Shown piece after piece: positions 7,234-16,564 of a DNA stretch of 64,000 bases; position 1 is the first letter of the stretch, and each line of letters begins with the position of its first letter. The DNA is from Pseudomonas citrullilanati (GTDB taxonomy: Bacteria; Pseudomonadota; Gammaproteobacteria; Pseudomonadales; Pseudomonadaceae): NCBI RefSeq assembly GCF_030580855.1, contig NZ_JAUQOP010000031.1, forward strand, positions 1-64,000, given 5' to 3'. The notes under the pieces were generated by a model that did not search any database, had not been told where the DNA came from, and saw only the letters and a program-made list of their open reading frames with translations. The translations under genes and the position numbers were made by a program.

Positions 7234-10200
7234 ATGAGCCTTCCCTCCACGACGGACGTTGGCCCGGCGCTGGCCCGTAACGTCAGCCTGCAATTCGCCA
7301 GCCGCCCTACCTTCGAGCAGGCGGCGCAACGCATGCTCGAACAAGCGATCCAGAAAAAATACCCGCAACTGAACCTGGACCTCGGCCGGATACAACTGGC
7401 CACGCCGGACGCGACCCACCGTGCCTGGCAATTCCAACCCTTCATGCCCCGCGTCCTGGATTACCTGGCCCAGGGCGTCCCGCTGGACCTGCGCCCCCAG
7501 GGCAACCTCGATTGCTACCTGTCCGATGTTTTCCCGCGTCGTCTGCGCTCGGGCGATGAAAAGGTCGACATCAAGGTCGTCGAGAAGCTGGTCCTGGAAC
7601 TGCCCTGGACCGTGCCGATCGACCTGGAAGATGAATTGACCCGCTACTGGAGCGGCGACCTGGGCACCGAGGGCAGCGTCGATATGGCCACCCCCACCAG
7701 CCGCTGGCAATGGCTCAGCGACGTGCTTCGCAATTTGCTGAGTATCCGCGCGCTGCAACAGCCGGACCTCACCGACGCGGCACGCGCGGCGCTGGACCAG
7801 GTCGTCCGCTGGCCGGATCGGGCCCAGCGCCTGGGCCTGGCCGACCAGGTGCCCGTGCACGCCTACAGCCTGGAAACCCGGCTCACCCAGGGCACCTCCA
7901 GCAGCGTGCTGCCCAGTGGCGATATTCTGCTGACCTATGTGACACAGGGCAGCAGCGCCCTGTTGCTGTGCAGCCCCGGCAGCGTGGTGCGGGCGTTCCC
8001 CTCCCTGGAGGCCTTCGACAAACATTGGGGCGAGTCGATCGCCAGGCGCTACGTCGTCGACACCGTCACCTGCGTGCGTCACGAGATCGACGGCCATGCA
8101 TTCGACAGCCAGGCCGCCATGCTGCTGGAGCAGCAACTGGCCGAGCTGAGGCGCGTTCGTTTACCGAGCCGGATTGGCCTGCAAGCGTTGAAGACGCTTT
8201 ACCGCGATTTGACTGATCCGGCGCGCTTTCTGCTGGACGAACCAACCCCCGTAGCCAGCACATCGGCTCGTCTCAAACCACTCGTGCCCGCCTGGCTGCA
8301 GAAGGCCTCCGTCGTCGATCAAACGACCTTCCAGCACTTGAGCCTGGCACTCGCCAGCGCGAAGAAACGTCATCAGGGCCGTACATTTCTCAGCGACGTG
8401 CAGGACATCGAAACCTTCACCACCCAAGCGCTGCTGGAGCGCATGCGACAAGCGAACGACAGCCATCCGGACCCGGTGCCCGCGAGCCAGTTCCTGCCTG
8501 GCGATATCGTCCTGACGTTCACCGTATCGGCCGGTTATCCCGGCACCATCGGTATCACCCAAGAGCAGCGAATGAGCCTGGTCGAATTGGCCATCAAGAA
8601 CCTCGTGGCCCGCCCCAGCGGCAACGCCAAGCTCAGTCATCGCCTGGGCCTGGCGTTGCCGGCCTGGCTGACGACCGATTTCATTTCCCGCAAGGGCGGC
8701 TTGATCGAACAGGTGGACATTGGCGCGAACTATCCACGCTACCTGCAAGAGCAACTGCTCGGCGGCACGCCCCAGGTACAGGCTCGACAGCGGATGTTCG
8801 CCGAACAGATCCCGGCCCAGTTGCGCCTGGAAGCGCTCAAGCAGGCGCTCAACAATGAAGATGGCATGACCCGTGAAGGCCTGCGCGTGCTCGAAGCGCT
8901 GCTGCAACAGGATGCGCAAGCCAACGACCGTGCCGTGACCCTCCGCCCCCTGGCCGTGCTGCGCAAACCCCAGGCCCGGCCGGATGTCGTGACCAACATG
9001 TTCGTCATCGAGGCCCAGGACACCCGGGTCGGCCCGCACCTGCTGTATCGCCCGCTGTACACACCCGCGCTGCAGCAATTTCCGACCCGCGAAGCACTGT
9101 TGCAGGCGATCACCCGCACCGGTGCGCTGCAAGACAGCGTCCTCACCTGGATGACCGACGCGGCACGCCCGGTGTATGCGAACGGCGGTTTCCTGGAACC
9201 GCATATCGTGCGGTTTTTCCCCGGCGACGAGTTCAGCGCCCCGGACAAACCCGCCCCGGCGACACTCGCCACCGACGACGCACTGGCGCAATCGCTGCTT
9301 CGCGACGAGTTGATGCCATACCTTTATGACTGCAACGCCCGGGCACTGGTCATCCAGGCCGACCGGACCTCGGTCTCCAACAGCGAAAGCCGCTGGGCGG
9401 TGCTCCTGGAGGGCGGCAGCCTGCTGTTCAACACGCTGTTGACCCCCTTGCTGCGCGGCCCGGCCATGACGACGTTCTGGCTATGGTCGCTGATGGCCAG
9501 TGCCAGCCACGACATCCCGGCCCTGAGCAACGCAGACCCGATCGCCCGCGAACTCGCCGCGGTGGATCTGTTGGTCAACCTGGCCATGTTGGTGATGCAG
9601 TTTCCCGCGACCCACGCGCCTGCCCATGAACCGTTAGCCGAGTCGATCGCCGACCAGACCATGCAACTTCCGGCGCCACGGGCCATAGCCGAGCGGTGGC
9701 CCGCACCACCCCCGCCAAGCATCGTGGAGAGTACCGTCGCCTTGCCAGGCGAGCGTGCCGAAACCGCCGGCAAGATCCTGGACGTGAGCTTCTCCAGTGC
9801 CCGTCATCGCCTGACGCCGGATCAACGCAGCCGGCTGCTGCGCTTGCAGGTGCCGCGTCCGGCCTCGCTGCCCGACCCGATCGAATACGGTCCCTACACG
9901 GGCCTGTATGTCATTGCCAACCAATGGCATGCCCTGGTTGAAGAAAGCCTGTACCGGATCAGCCCGGAAGCGGACGGCAGCGCCATCATCATTGACCCGC
10001 TCGACCCGTCCAAACGGGGCCCCTCGTTGCGGGCCGATGGCCACGGCCATTGGAACTTCGACCTGCGCCTGCGCCTGTTGGGCGGTGCACCCCCCAAGCG
10101 CCAGAAGGATTTGAGTCGCCTCAACATCCAACGCGCCACCGAATTGGTCGAGGAGTTGGAACAGTGCCTGGCGCAAGACCGCGACCGACAGAAAGCGGTG

Positions 10201-11925
10201 GACGTCGCCCAGGAGGTGTTGACCCGGCTCGAGGAGGGCGCGCACTACACCGAGGCGCAGCGCGCGCCCAAGCGCAAGCTGTTCTACGACCTGCTCACCG
10301 AGCAGATCGACAGGAACCTGAAACTGCTCAAGAGCGCCCCCGAACGCGCCAGCCTGAACATCCCGTTGCCTGCGGAGCTGGTTCGCGCGCTGATGGAAAA
10401 CGTGGTGAACGGCGCTCGCAAGGCCTTTCTCGTCACCGTGATGGAGGACGACGCGCTCAATGCCACCCACTCGCACTTTCATGGCGAGCAGGGCGTGATA
10501 TGGGCGTTCCTCCACGATCAGGAAGGCTACTTCAGGTTCCTCGAGACCAAGAGCGACATCCATGAACGCTCCATCCATTGGCTGGAACTCAAGGACGAAT
10601 ACCTGGAGAAACTGCTGAACCTGGATGCCGCGGGCGCCCAGGTATACGAACGCCTGACCAAGGACCGGCCGCTGGATGAACGGGACGCGATCGGCACCCG
10701 GGCCCTGCAGTTGACCACGCTGCCGATACTGGCGATCAACCACCCCGGATCGGACCTCACCGAGCGCATGCTTCACCTGGTCAAGCCACTGGCGCTGCAG
10801 ATCCGCTCGCACACCGAACTGCGCCACTACGAGCTTCCACCCGCGGAACAGCTCGAGGTGCTGGGCAGCCTGACCGAGTACTACGGCAAGACCCTGGATG
10901 CCCTGCAAGGCATGAAGACCCTCTATGCCGACGATCTCAACGAGCTCTACTTCGACAAGCTGCTCAAGCTCGTGGACAGCCTGTATCAGGACGTATCCGG
11001 GAAATTGGCCGCGCTCGTCAAGCCAGAACCGAAACCACGCCGCCGTCCGCCCAAACGCGCCAAGGCGCAGGCTGAGCGTCTACAAAAAAAGGTCATCAAG
11101 ACCCGTCACAGTGGGGTCCTGATCGGCGACCTGAAACCGGCGGGTACGGATTTGCCCATCGAGACCGTCGAACTGCGCTCGCAAGTCAACAACGAGGTAC
11201 TGGCGACTTATTCGCGCCATGAAGACGTCTGGGATGTGGTCGACGTACGCCGACCGGCACCGGCACCTGTCCCTGCAACCCGGTCCATCAAGGTCATCAA
11301 GCGTGCTGCGCGGGCGCTGCTCGACGAGTTGGAAGAACGCCTGCGGCGGGCGCAGAGCTACCAGAAATACTGTCGCCATCCCCAGGAAATCGAGGAGATC
11401 ATGAACAACGAGGCGGACCGCTTCCGTGTCGTCGACGAAGAACTTGGCAAGGCCCTCGCCGCTTCCCCGGCGTCACGCACGCCGGCGGACCAGGCCCTGA
11501 GCGAGCAACTGGTGAACGCCATTGGCCGTCTCAGGGCCAGGGGCAGCCAACTGCGGACCGAACTGAGCCTGCAATTGCCACCCACCGACGGCAACTTGAC
11601 CTATCTGTTCGAAAAGAACCTGATCCAGGTCGCCCTGCTCGGCGAGCGCAAGCCCTTGAAAGGCGCCCGCAAGGACTTCCTCCAGGAATACGCGATCAAC
11701 GACCGCGACGGCTTTCCCCTCTGGTACGCGCATTTCCATTACGAAAAAGCGGACACGCCAAAAGCCGACTACAGCGTTGCCCACCTGAAAACCAAGGAAC
11801 AACGCCGGGAGCACTACCAGTCGCTGCTGGCCAAGGCCGACAACCCCTACGCCGTGGTGAATGTGCATCGGGGGCAGATTGGCAAGGCCCTGGCACAAGG
11901 TAAGTTCCTGCCGTTGGCGCCCTGA
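7234..11925 (+). CDS. Giant dermonecrotic-toxin-like (DUF6543-type) protein
   Basis: A single 1563-aa open frame with AAGGA before the ATG. The N-terminal part (FASRPTFEQAAQRMLEQAI, then VEKLVLELPWTVPIDLEDEL) resembles the large Pseudomonas proteins annotated as dermonecrotic-toxin-domain (DUF6543). Around residues 880-950, a WHALVEESLYRISPE..IIDPLDPSKRGPSLR..LRLRLLGG module also matches my memory of that family. There is no signal peptide, only a short hydrophobic stretch near residues 720-780, and no leucine-rich repeats or NEL ubiquitin-ligase cysteine, which some relatives have. A basic, lysine/arginine-rich linker lies near residue 1270, followed by alpha-helical, charged sequence. No immunity-like gene or secretion gene is adjacent. 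Toxin or effector activity is a guess from the family name; no catalytic motif was recognised. Confidence 0.6.
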   Translation: MSLPSTTDVGPALARNVSLQFASRPTFEQAAQRMLEQAIQKKYPQLNLDLGRIQLATPDATHRAWQFQPFMPRVLDYLAQGVPLDLRPQGNLDCYLSDVFPRRLRSGDEKVDIKVVEKLVLELPWTVPIDLEDELTRYWSGDLGTEGSVDMATPTSRWQWLSDVLRNLLSIRALQQPDLTDAARAALDQVVRWPDRAQRLGLADQVPVHAYSLETRLTQGTSSSVLPSGDILLTYVTQGSSALLLCSPGSVVRAFPSLEAFDKHWGESIARRYVVDTVTCVRHEIDGHAFDSQAAMLLEQQLAELRRVRLPSRIGLQALKTLYRDLTDPARFLLDEPTPVASTSARLKPLVPAWLQKASVVDQTTFQHLSLALASAKKRHQGRTFLSDVQDIETFTTQALLERMRQANDSHPDPVPASQFLPGDIVLTFTVSAGYPGTIGITQEQRMSLVELAIKNLVARPSGNAKLSHRLGLALPAWLTTDFISRKGGLIEQVDIGANYPRYLQEQLLGGTPQVQARQRMFAEQIPAQLRLEALKQALNNEDGMTREGLRVLEALLQQDAQANDRAVTLRPLAVLRKPQARPDVVTNMFVIEAQDTRVGPHLLYRPLYTPALQQFPTREALLQAITRTGALQDSVLTWMTDAARPVYANGGFLEPHIVRFFPGDEFSAPDKPAPATLATDDALAQSLLRDELMPYLYDCNARALVIQADRTSVSNSESRWAVLLEGGSLLFNTLLTPLLRGPAMTTFWLWSLMASASHDIPALSNADPIARELAAVDLLVNLAMLVMQFPATHAPAHEPLAESIADQTMQLPAPRAIAERWPAPPPPSIVESTVALPGERAETAGKILDVSFSSARHRLTPDQRSRLLRLQVPRPASLPDPIEYGPYTGLYVIANQWHALVEESLYRISPEADGSAIIIDPLDPSKRGPSLRADGHGHWNFDLRLRLLGGAPPKRQKDLSRLNIQRATELVEELEQCLAQDRDRQKAVDVAQEVLTRLEEGAHYTEAQRAPKRKLFYDLLTEQIDRNLKLLKSAPERASLNIPLPAELVRALMENVVNGARKAFLVTVMEDDALNATHSHFHGEQGVIWAFLHDQEGYFRFLETKSDIHERSIHWLELKDEYLEKLLNLDAAGAQVYERLTKDRPLDERDAIGTRALQLTTLPILAINHPGSDLTERMLHLVKPLALQIRSHTELRHYELPPAEQLEVLGSLTEYYGKTLDALQGMKTLYADDLNELYFDKLLKLVDSLYQDVSGKLAALVKPEPKPRRRPPKRAKAQAERLQKKVIKTRHSGVLIGDLKPAGTDLPIETVELRSQVNNEVLATYSRHEDVWDVVDVRRPAPAPVPATRSIKVIKRAARALLDELEERLRRAQSYQKYCRHPQEIEEIMNNEADRFRVVDEELGKALAASPASRTPADQALSEQLVNAIGRLRARGSQLRTELSLQLPPTDGNLTYLFEKNLIQVALLGERKPLKGARKDFLQEYAINDRDGFPLWYAHFHYEKADTPKADYSVAHLKTKEQRREHYQSLLAKADNPYAVVNVHRGQIGKALAQGKFLPLAP

Positions 11926-11957
11926 TCCCGGAAACCGCACCTAGGTGAGTGAACACC

Positions 11958-12103
11958 TTGTGGCGAGGGGATTCAGCGAAACGTCGCACCGCCCCGTTGG
12001 GCCGCGAAGCGGCCCCAATTAGGCTGACGCATAAATCTGACTCATTGCGCAGGCCGGTGGGGGCTGCTTTGCAGCCCATCGGGGATAAATCCCCTCGCCA
12101 CAA
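11958..12103. repeat. REP-like pair, family B
   Basis: An inverted pair with outer arms TTGTGGCGAGGGG (11958-11970) and CCCCTCGCCACAA (12091-12103). Inside are GCGAAGCGGCCCC and GGGCTGCTTTGCAGCCC hairpins. It lies between the convergent giant gene and the RND exporter gene and may end transcription from both sides. Family B recurs at about 29.4, 33.3, 43.9 and 48.9 kb. Confidence 0.75.
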
Positions 12104-12125
12104 AGGCTCCTCATCCGGGCGGGGA

Positions 12126-14501
12126 TCAGTGGGCAAACAACGAATTGCCCTTCTGCCCCGCCAGTTTCTCAGGCTTGATCAGGAACCGCGCCAGCGCCGG
12201 CAGCAGCCACAGGGCGCCGAACATGTTCCACAGCAACATGAACGTCAGCATCAGGCCCATGTCGGCCTGGAACTTGATGGCCGAGAAAATCCAGGTGCAC
12301 ACGCCAATGGCCAGGCACAAGCCGGTGAACAGTACGGCCTTGCCGGTGGATTTCAGCGTCTGGTAGTAGGCCTCCTGCAACGGCAACCCGGCCCGCAGGA
12401 AGCTTTCCAGGCGGCTGTAGATGTAGATGCCGTAGTCCACGCCGATCCCCACCCCCAGGGCCACCACCGGCAAGGTCGCGACTTTCACGCCGATGCCCAT
12501 GAACGCCATGAGCGCGTTGCCCAGCACCGACGTCAGCACCAGCGGCAGCACGATGCACAAGGTTGCCGCCCAGGAGCGGAAGGTGATCATGCACATGGTC
12601 GCCACGCAGATGTACACCAGGATCAGGATGGTCAGTTCCGATTCCTTGATCACCTCGTTGGTGGCCGCCTCGATACCGGCGTTACCGGCGGCGAGGATGA
12701 ACTCCAGGCCATCGCGGTTGTTTTCCTTGGCGAACGCCTGCACCGCCGCGACGGCGCGGTCCAGGGTCTCGGCCTTGTGATCGTTGAGGAACACCAGCAC
12801 CGGCGCCAGGGAGCAACTGTTGTTGTACAGGCCATCGGCCCGGGCAATGGAGTTGTTCAGCACGTCGCGGTTGCGCGACAGGGTTTCCCACTTGAGGTTG
12901 CCCTCGTTCATGCCCTTGATCATCTGCTTGGACACGGTCACCAGGGAAATCGCCGACTGCACGCCCTCGGTGTTCTGCATCTTCCACATCAGCTCGTCGA
13001 TCGGCGCCATGGCCTCGTAGCGCGAGCAGCCCTCGGCCTTGGTCTTGACCATCACCACCAGCACATCGGAACTGGTGGAGTAATTGCTGATGATGAAATT
13101 GTTGTCCTGGTTGTAGCGCGAGTCCGGACGCAGTTCCGGCGCGCCCTGGTCCAGGTCGCCGATCTTCAGGTTCTGGCTGTACCAGAGGCCGCCGCCGAAG
13201 GCGATCACGGCCAGGGCGATGGACACCGGCGCGACCTTGGCGCTGGCGAAGTTCGACAGCGCGCGCCAGAACGGATGCTCGCGGGTCGCGTCTTTCTTGC
13301 TGCGCTCGATGGCCCGCTTGCTGATGCCGACATAGGAGATCGCCACCGGCAGCAGGATCAGGTTGGTGAACACGATCACCGCCACGCCGATGGACGCGCC
13401 GATGGCCAGTTCGCGGATCACGCCGATGTCGATGATCAGCAAGGTGATGAAGCCGACGGCGTCCGCCAGGATCGCGATCATCCCTGGCAGGAACAGTTGG
13501 CGGAAGGTACGCCGCGCCGCCGTCAGGGCATTGTCGGCCTCGCTGGATTGCAAGGCGATGCCGTTGATCTTCTGCACGCCGTGGGAAATCCCGATGGCGA
13601 AGATCAGGAACGGCACCAGCATCGAGTAGGGATCGAGGCCGAAACCGGCGGCGTGCATCAGCCCCAGTTGCCAGACCACCGCCACCAGCGTGGTGCTCAG
13701 GACCGCGATGGTGCTGCGCATGCAGTGGGTGAACCAGTACAGCAGCACCAGGGTAATGACGAAGGCCACGCCGAAGAACATCACCACCATGATCAGGCCG
13801 TCGATCAGGTCGCCGACCTTCTTGGCGAAACCGACGATGTGGATCTGCACGTTGTGGTTCTGCGCCTCGAACTTGTTGCGGATCTTGTCTTCAAGCTCGT
13901 GGGAAAACTTCTGGTAGTCCAGGGCCAGCAACTTGCCCTGGTCCTGCGGGTCCGGATAGGACTCCAGCAGCGGGATGTCGATGATGCTCGACTTGAAATC
14001 GTTGGCCACCAGGCGCCCGACCTGGCCGGACTTGAGGACGTTGTTGCGCAGCAGGTCGAGGCTGTCGGCCGAGCCGTTGTAGCTCTGGGGGATCACCTCG
14101 CCACCGGCGAAGCCCTCTTCCGTCACTTCGGTCCAGCGCACGCTCGGGCTCCACAGCGACTTGAGCCCGGAACGGTCGACGCCGGAGATGTAGAACACCT
14201 CGTCGTGGATCTGGCGCAAGGTCTCCATGTATTCCTTGGAGAAGATGTCGCCGTCGGTGGCCTCCACGGAAATGCGCACCGTGTTGCCCAGGTTCGCCAG
14301 GTCATTACGGTGCTCCAGCATCTTCTCGATGAAGGGGTGCTTGAGCGGGATCATCTTCTCGAAGCTGGTGGACGGCCGGATCAGCGTGGCCTGCCAGAAC
14401 AGGAAAATGCTGACCAGCAGGCAAATGACGATCACTGCCGGGCGGTTGTTGAAAATCAGGCGCTCGAGGAACGTCGCCTTGTCTTGGTGATGACTGCTCA
14501 T
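12126..14501 (-). CDS. RND/MMPL-superfamily exporter
   Basis: The 791-aa membrane protein has the RND layout. One membrane helix (about residues 27-45) is followed by a large periplasmic domain (about 50-215), five helices (about 220-390), a second periplasmic domain (about 430-610) and a last helical bundle. VALGVGIGVDYGIYIYSRLE near residue 690 and FAIGISHGVQKI near 300 are the conserved acidic or polar segments of the MMPL/hopanoid-exporter-like branch, not of drug pumps such as MexB, which exceed 1000 aa. No adaptor or outer-membrane channel gene is adjacent. It follows the YCF48-like gene with a 43-bp gap, so both probably form one unit. A lipid or hydrophobic cargo is likely for this branch but is inference. 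Confidence 0.85.
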   Translation of the reverse strand: MSSHHQDKATFLERLIFNNRPAVIVICLLVSIFLFWQATLIRPSTSFEKMIPLKHPFIEKMLEHRNDLANLGNTVRISVEATDGDIFSKEYMETLRQIHDEVFYISGVDRSGLKSLWSPSVRWTEVTEEGFAGGEVIPQSYNGSADSLDLLRNNVLKSGQVGRLVANDFKSSIIDIPLLESYPDPQDQGKLLALDYQKFSHELEDKIRNKFEAQNHNVQIHIVGFAKKVGDLIDGLIMVVMFFGVAFVITLVLLYWFTHCMRSTIAVLSTTLVAVVWQLGLMHAAGFGLDPYSMLVPFLIFAIGISHGVQKINGIALQSSEADNALTAARRTFRQLFLPGMIAILADAVGFITLLIIDIGVIRELAIGASIGVAVIVFTNLILLPVAISYVGISKRAIERSKKDATREHPFWRALSNFASAKVAPVSIALAVIAFGGGLWYSQNLKIGDLDQGAPELRPDSRYNQDNNFIISNYSTSSDVLVVMVKTKAEGCSRYEAMAPIDELMWKMQNTEGVQSAISLVTVSKQMIKGMNEGNLKWETLSRNRDVLNNSIARADGLYNNSCSLAPVLVFLNDHKAETLDRAVAAVQAFAKENNRDGLEFILAAGNAGIEAATNEVIKESELTILILVYICVATMCMITFRSWAATLCIVLPLVLTSVLGNALMAFMGIGVKVATLPVVALGVGIGVDYGIYIYSRLESFLRAGLPLQEAYYQTLKSTGKAVLFTGLCLAIGVCTWIFSAIKFQADMGLMLTFMLLWNMFGALWLLPALARFLIKPEKLAGQKGNSLFAH

Positions 14502-14544
14502 GGGGTCCGCCTTCTTGTTTTTGTGCCCGTCGTGCAGGCTCGAC

Positions 14545-15597
14545 TCATTTGCTCAGTTCAGCACCGGTGGCCGTGGTGGCGCGTACGCCACCCTGCCCCG
14601 CCAGGATCAGGTTGCCATTGCCTGCCGCCGTGACCGCGGCCACGGAAATGCGGTCCGGGCGGTTGTACACGCTGAAGCTGGCCCCATCGTCGGTGCTGCG
14701 CACCACGCTGCCGCCGTTGCCGACGATCACGATGGAACCGTCCGCCAGCAGCGTGCCCCCCGACAGGCCGAACTCCAGGGCGCCGCGGGCGGCCTTGAGT
14801 TCGACCTGCTCCCAGGTGCCGCCAAAGTCGGTGGAGCGATAGAGGTTGCCGCGCAAGCCGTAGGCCAGCAGCGTGGAAGGCTGGGCGGTGCCGATGACGC
14901 CGAACAGCGAGCCTTCATAGGGGCCTTCGAGCTTTTCCCAGGTCTGGCCCCAATCGGCGGAGCGGAACATGCTGCCAGCCTCGCCGACGATGAACAGCCC
15001 GGCGTCCTTCACGGCGGTGATCGCGTTGAGGTGGAACTGGTCTTCGTTATCGAGGCGATCGCTGGCGTCTTCCCAATGCTTGCCCCCATCGGTGGTTTCG
15101 AACAGCGCGCCATAGGCGCCCACGGCGAAGCCAGTGTCGGGGTCCTTGAACCAGACGTCCAACAGCGGCGCTTCGCGCTTGAGTTCTTCGAATTGCTTGG
15201 TCCAGGTGCTGCCACCGTCGTCGCTGGCCAGGATCTGCGCGTCATGGCCCACGGCCCAGCCGTGCTTGTCATCGACGAAGAAGACGGCGGTGAGCATCTG
15301 GCGGGTCGGCACCTTGGCCTGGGTCCAGGTACTGCCCTGGTCGTCCGAATAGACAATGTGGCCCCGATCACCGACTGCCACCAGGCGCTGGCCGGCGTGG
15401 ACCACATCGAGCATCAGGGTTTTGCTGGCCTTGGCCGATTCGACGGAATAGATGACATCGGACGTCGACGCCGCGACAGCCATCACCGGTGCCGACAACA
15501 CCGCAGAGCCCAGCAGCGAGAGCGCCGCAGCCAGCAGCGCGACTCTGCGCAGCACTGGCGGGCGACAGCGGCCCACCGCCATGACAGGCTCATTCAT
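14545..15597 (-). CDS. YCF48/BNR-repeat exported protein
   Basis: I place the start at MNEPVMAVGRC, where GGGGAAAGG precedes the ATG; 28 further codons are open upstream without a good site. The 350-aa product has a basic N-terminus and hydrophobic stretch (about residues 16-43), consistent with a signal peptide. It then carries repeated BNR/Asp-box units such as SDDQGSTWTQA, SDDGGSTWTKQ, TTDGGKHWED, SADWGQTWEK and STDFGGTWEQ. These build a beta-propeller of the photosystem-assembly-factor YCF48 type, widespread in non-photosynthetic proteobacteria. In pseudomonads such genes are often found beside an RND exporter, as here. A periplasmic scaffolding or assembly role with the exporter is plausible but unproven. 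Confidence 0.8.
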   Translation of the reverse strand: MNEPVMAVGRCRPPVLRRVALLAAALSLLGSAVLSAPVMAVAASTSDVIYSVESAKASKTLMLDVVHAGQRLVAVGDRGHIVYSDDQGSTWTQAKVPTRQMLTAVFFVDDKHGWAVGHDAQILASDDGGSTWTKQFEELKREAPLLDVWFKDPDTGFAVGAYGALFETTDGGKHWEDASDRLDNEDQFHLNAITAVKDAGLFIVGEAGSMFRSADWGQTWEKLEGPYEGSLFGVIGTAQPSTLLAYGLRGNLYRSTDFGGTWEQVELKAARGALEFGLSGGTLLADGSIVIVGNGGSVVRSTDDGASFSVYNRPDRISVAAVTAAGNGNLILAGQGGVRATTATGAELSK

Positions 15598-16001
15598 AGA
15601 CCTTTCCCCCATTATTATTGTTATGGCTTGGTACGTTGCCAGTCCTGGAGCATTGTCCTGAAACCTGCAATCTAGAGCCACTTCGGAAGCTGACCTATCC
15701 TATCGGGCTTTCGAAAGGTCTGACAATCGACGCCACGTTATCTTTTGTTAACCACGGGGGATTGGCGCTGGGGGTGAATGGCGGGGTATTCGGTGGGGTG
15801 ATGACCAGGACACCTCCCTCCAGCACAAGACAGCCATTACAACGGCCTCCTATATGGCTCATTCAAAATCAATATAAAACCCTGTTATTTCTGACAGTAG
15901 CCCTCTTCCCTTTCCTGATCGACACTCGCCACACCGAGCGGTGACCTCCGATAGATAAACCATTCGCTGATTGAATAACAATTGCAAGAGAAGCGAACAC
16001 C
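15598..16001. other. Gene-poor, AT-rich gap
   Basis: About 400 bp between the divergent YCF48-like gene and the orphan 143-aa gene. Composition falls toward the right, with A/T-rich stretches such as 15860-15900. It should hold the promoters of both genes, but I see no clear -35/-10 pair, REP or operator. A 108-codon frame at 15618-15944 has no convincing start or coding character. Confidence 0.5.
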
Positions 16002-16433
16002 ATGACAACCACTGAACATGTTAATAATGAAAAAAGCTTCGATGTAGAACCCTATAACACCTACATCATGGATACGCCTACCGTAAGAAGGCTGCTGGAA
16101 GGAACAGGGCATTCATGGGACATGAACCTGCCTTCCTTCAATTTCACCAATAAATACAGGGGTGCCACCTTTATAAACTACAAAGTAATGGGGAGTATTG
16201 GGCATAGCAATAAATATTCTGCCAGCGTTACCTTCCATGATGACCTTAGACTCTTAAGCACTGAGTTCATTAAAGAAACAGATGATCCAGCACCAGAAAA
16301 GGAAGAAGCCTTGGTCAATGCGCTGAGCCTGAACATTCTACTTGCCAGAAACTATACAACGACTGAAAGCTTCTACGCGCTGGCCATTCTTGGTTCTGGA
16401 AAAGAACTTAACTTTTCTAAAATAGGCATTTAG
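16002..16433 (+). CDS. Orphan hypothetical protein in AT-rich patch
   Basis: A 143-aa protein that I do not recognise. GAGAAG lies 8 bp before the ATG, so translation looks real. It is rich in Asn, Thr and Tyr, with no signal peptide, membrane helix, cysteine or known motif; the middle (NKYRGATFINYKVMG, NKYSASVTFHDD) looks like beta strands. The base composition is about 43% GC by my hand count over 16021-16380, against well over 60% in the flanking genes, and it uses AAT, ATA and TTA codons rare in the neighbours. That is typical of recently acquired DNA. It sits alone between the YCF48-like gene and the convergent pepN. Small effector, immunity or surface-antigen roles are all possible; none is supported. 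Confidence 0.6.
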   Translation: MTTTEHVNNEKSFDVEPYNTYIMDTPTVRRLLEGTGHSWDMNLPSFNFTNKYRGATFINYKVMGSIGHSNKYSASVTFHDDLRLLSTEFIKETDDPAPEKEEALVNALSLNILLARNYTTTESFYALAILGSGKELNFSKIGI

Positions 16434-16564
16434 CCGAATCACTGGGCCACGCCGATAAAGTCGATAAAACCTCAACGCACTGGCCAACTGGCTTTTGACG
16501 CTGTCGCGAACTTGCTGGCGATGAAGGCACTGCGGTCCGCCAGGCAGACCGCGCGCCTCCAAGG

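Noticed and set aside
15618..15944. 108-codon plus-strand frame in the AT-rich gap
   Set aside because: No ribosome site, no coding composition and it overlaps the start region of the YCF48-like gene.
16508..16530. Possible degenerate REP near the pepN end
   Set aside because: Only GCGAAC..GGCGATG resembles it; the conserved arm is missing.
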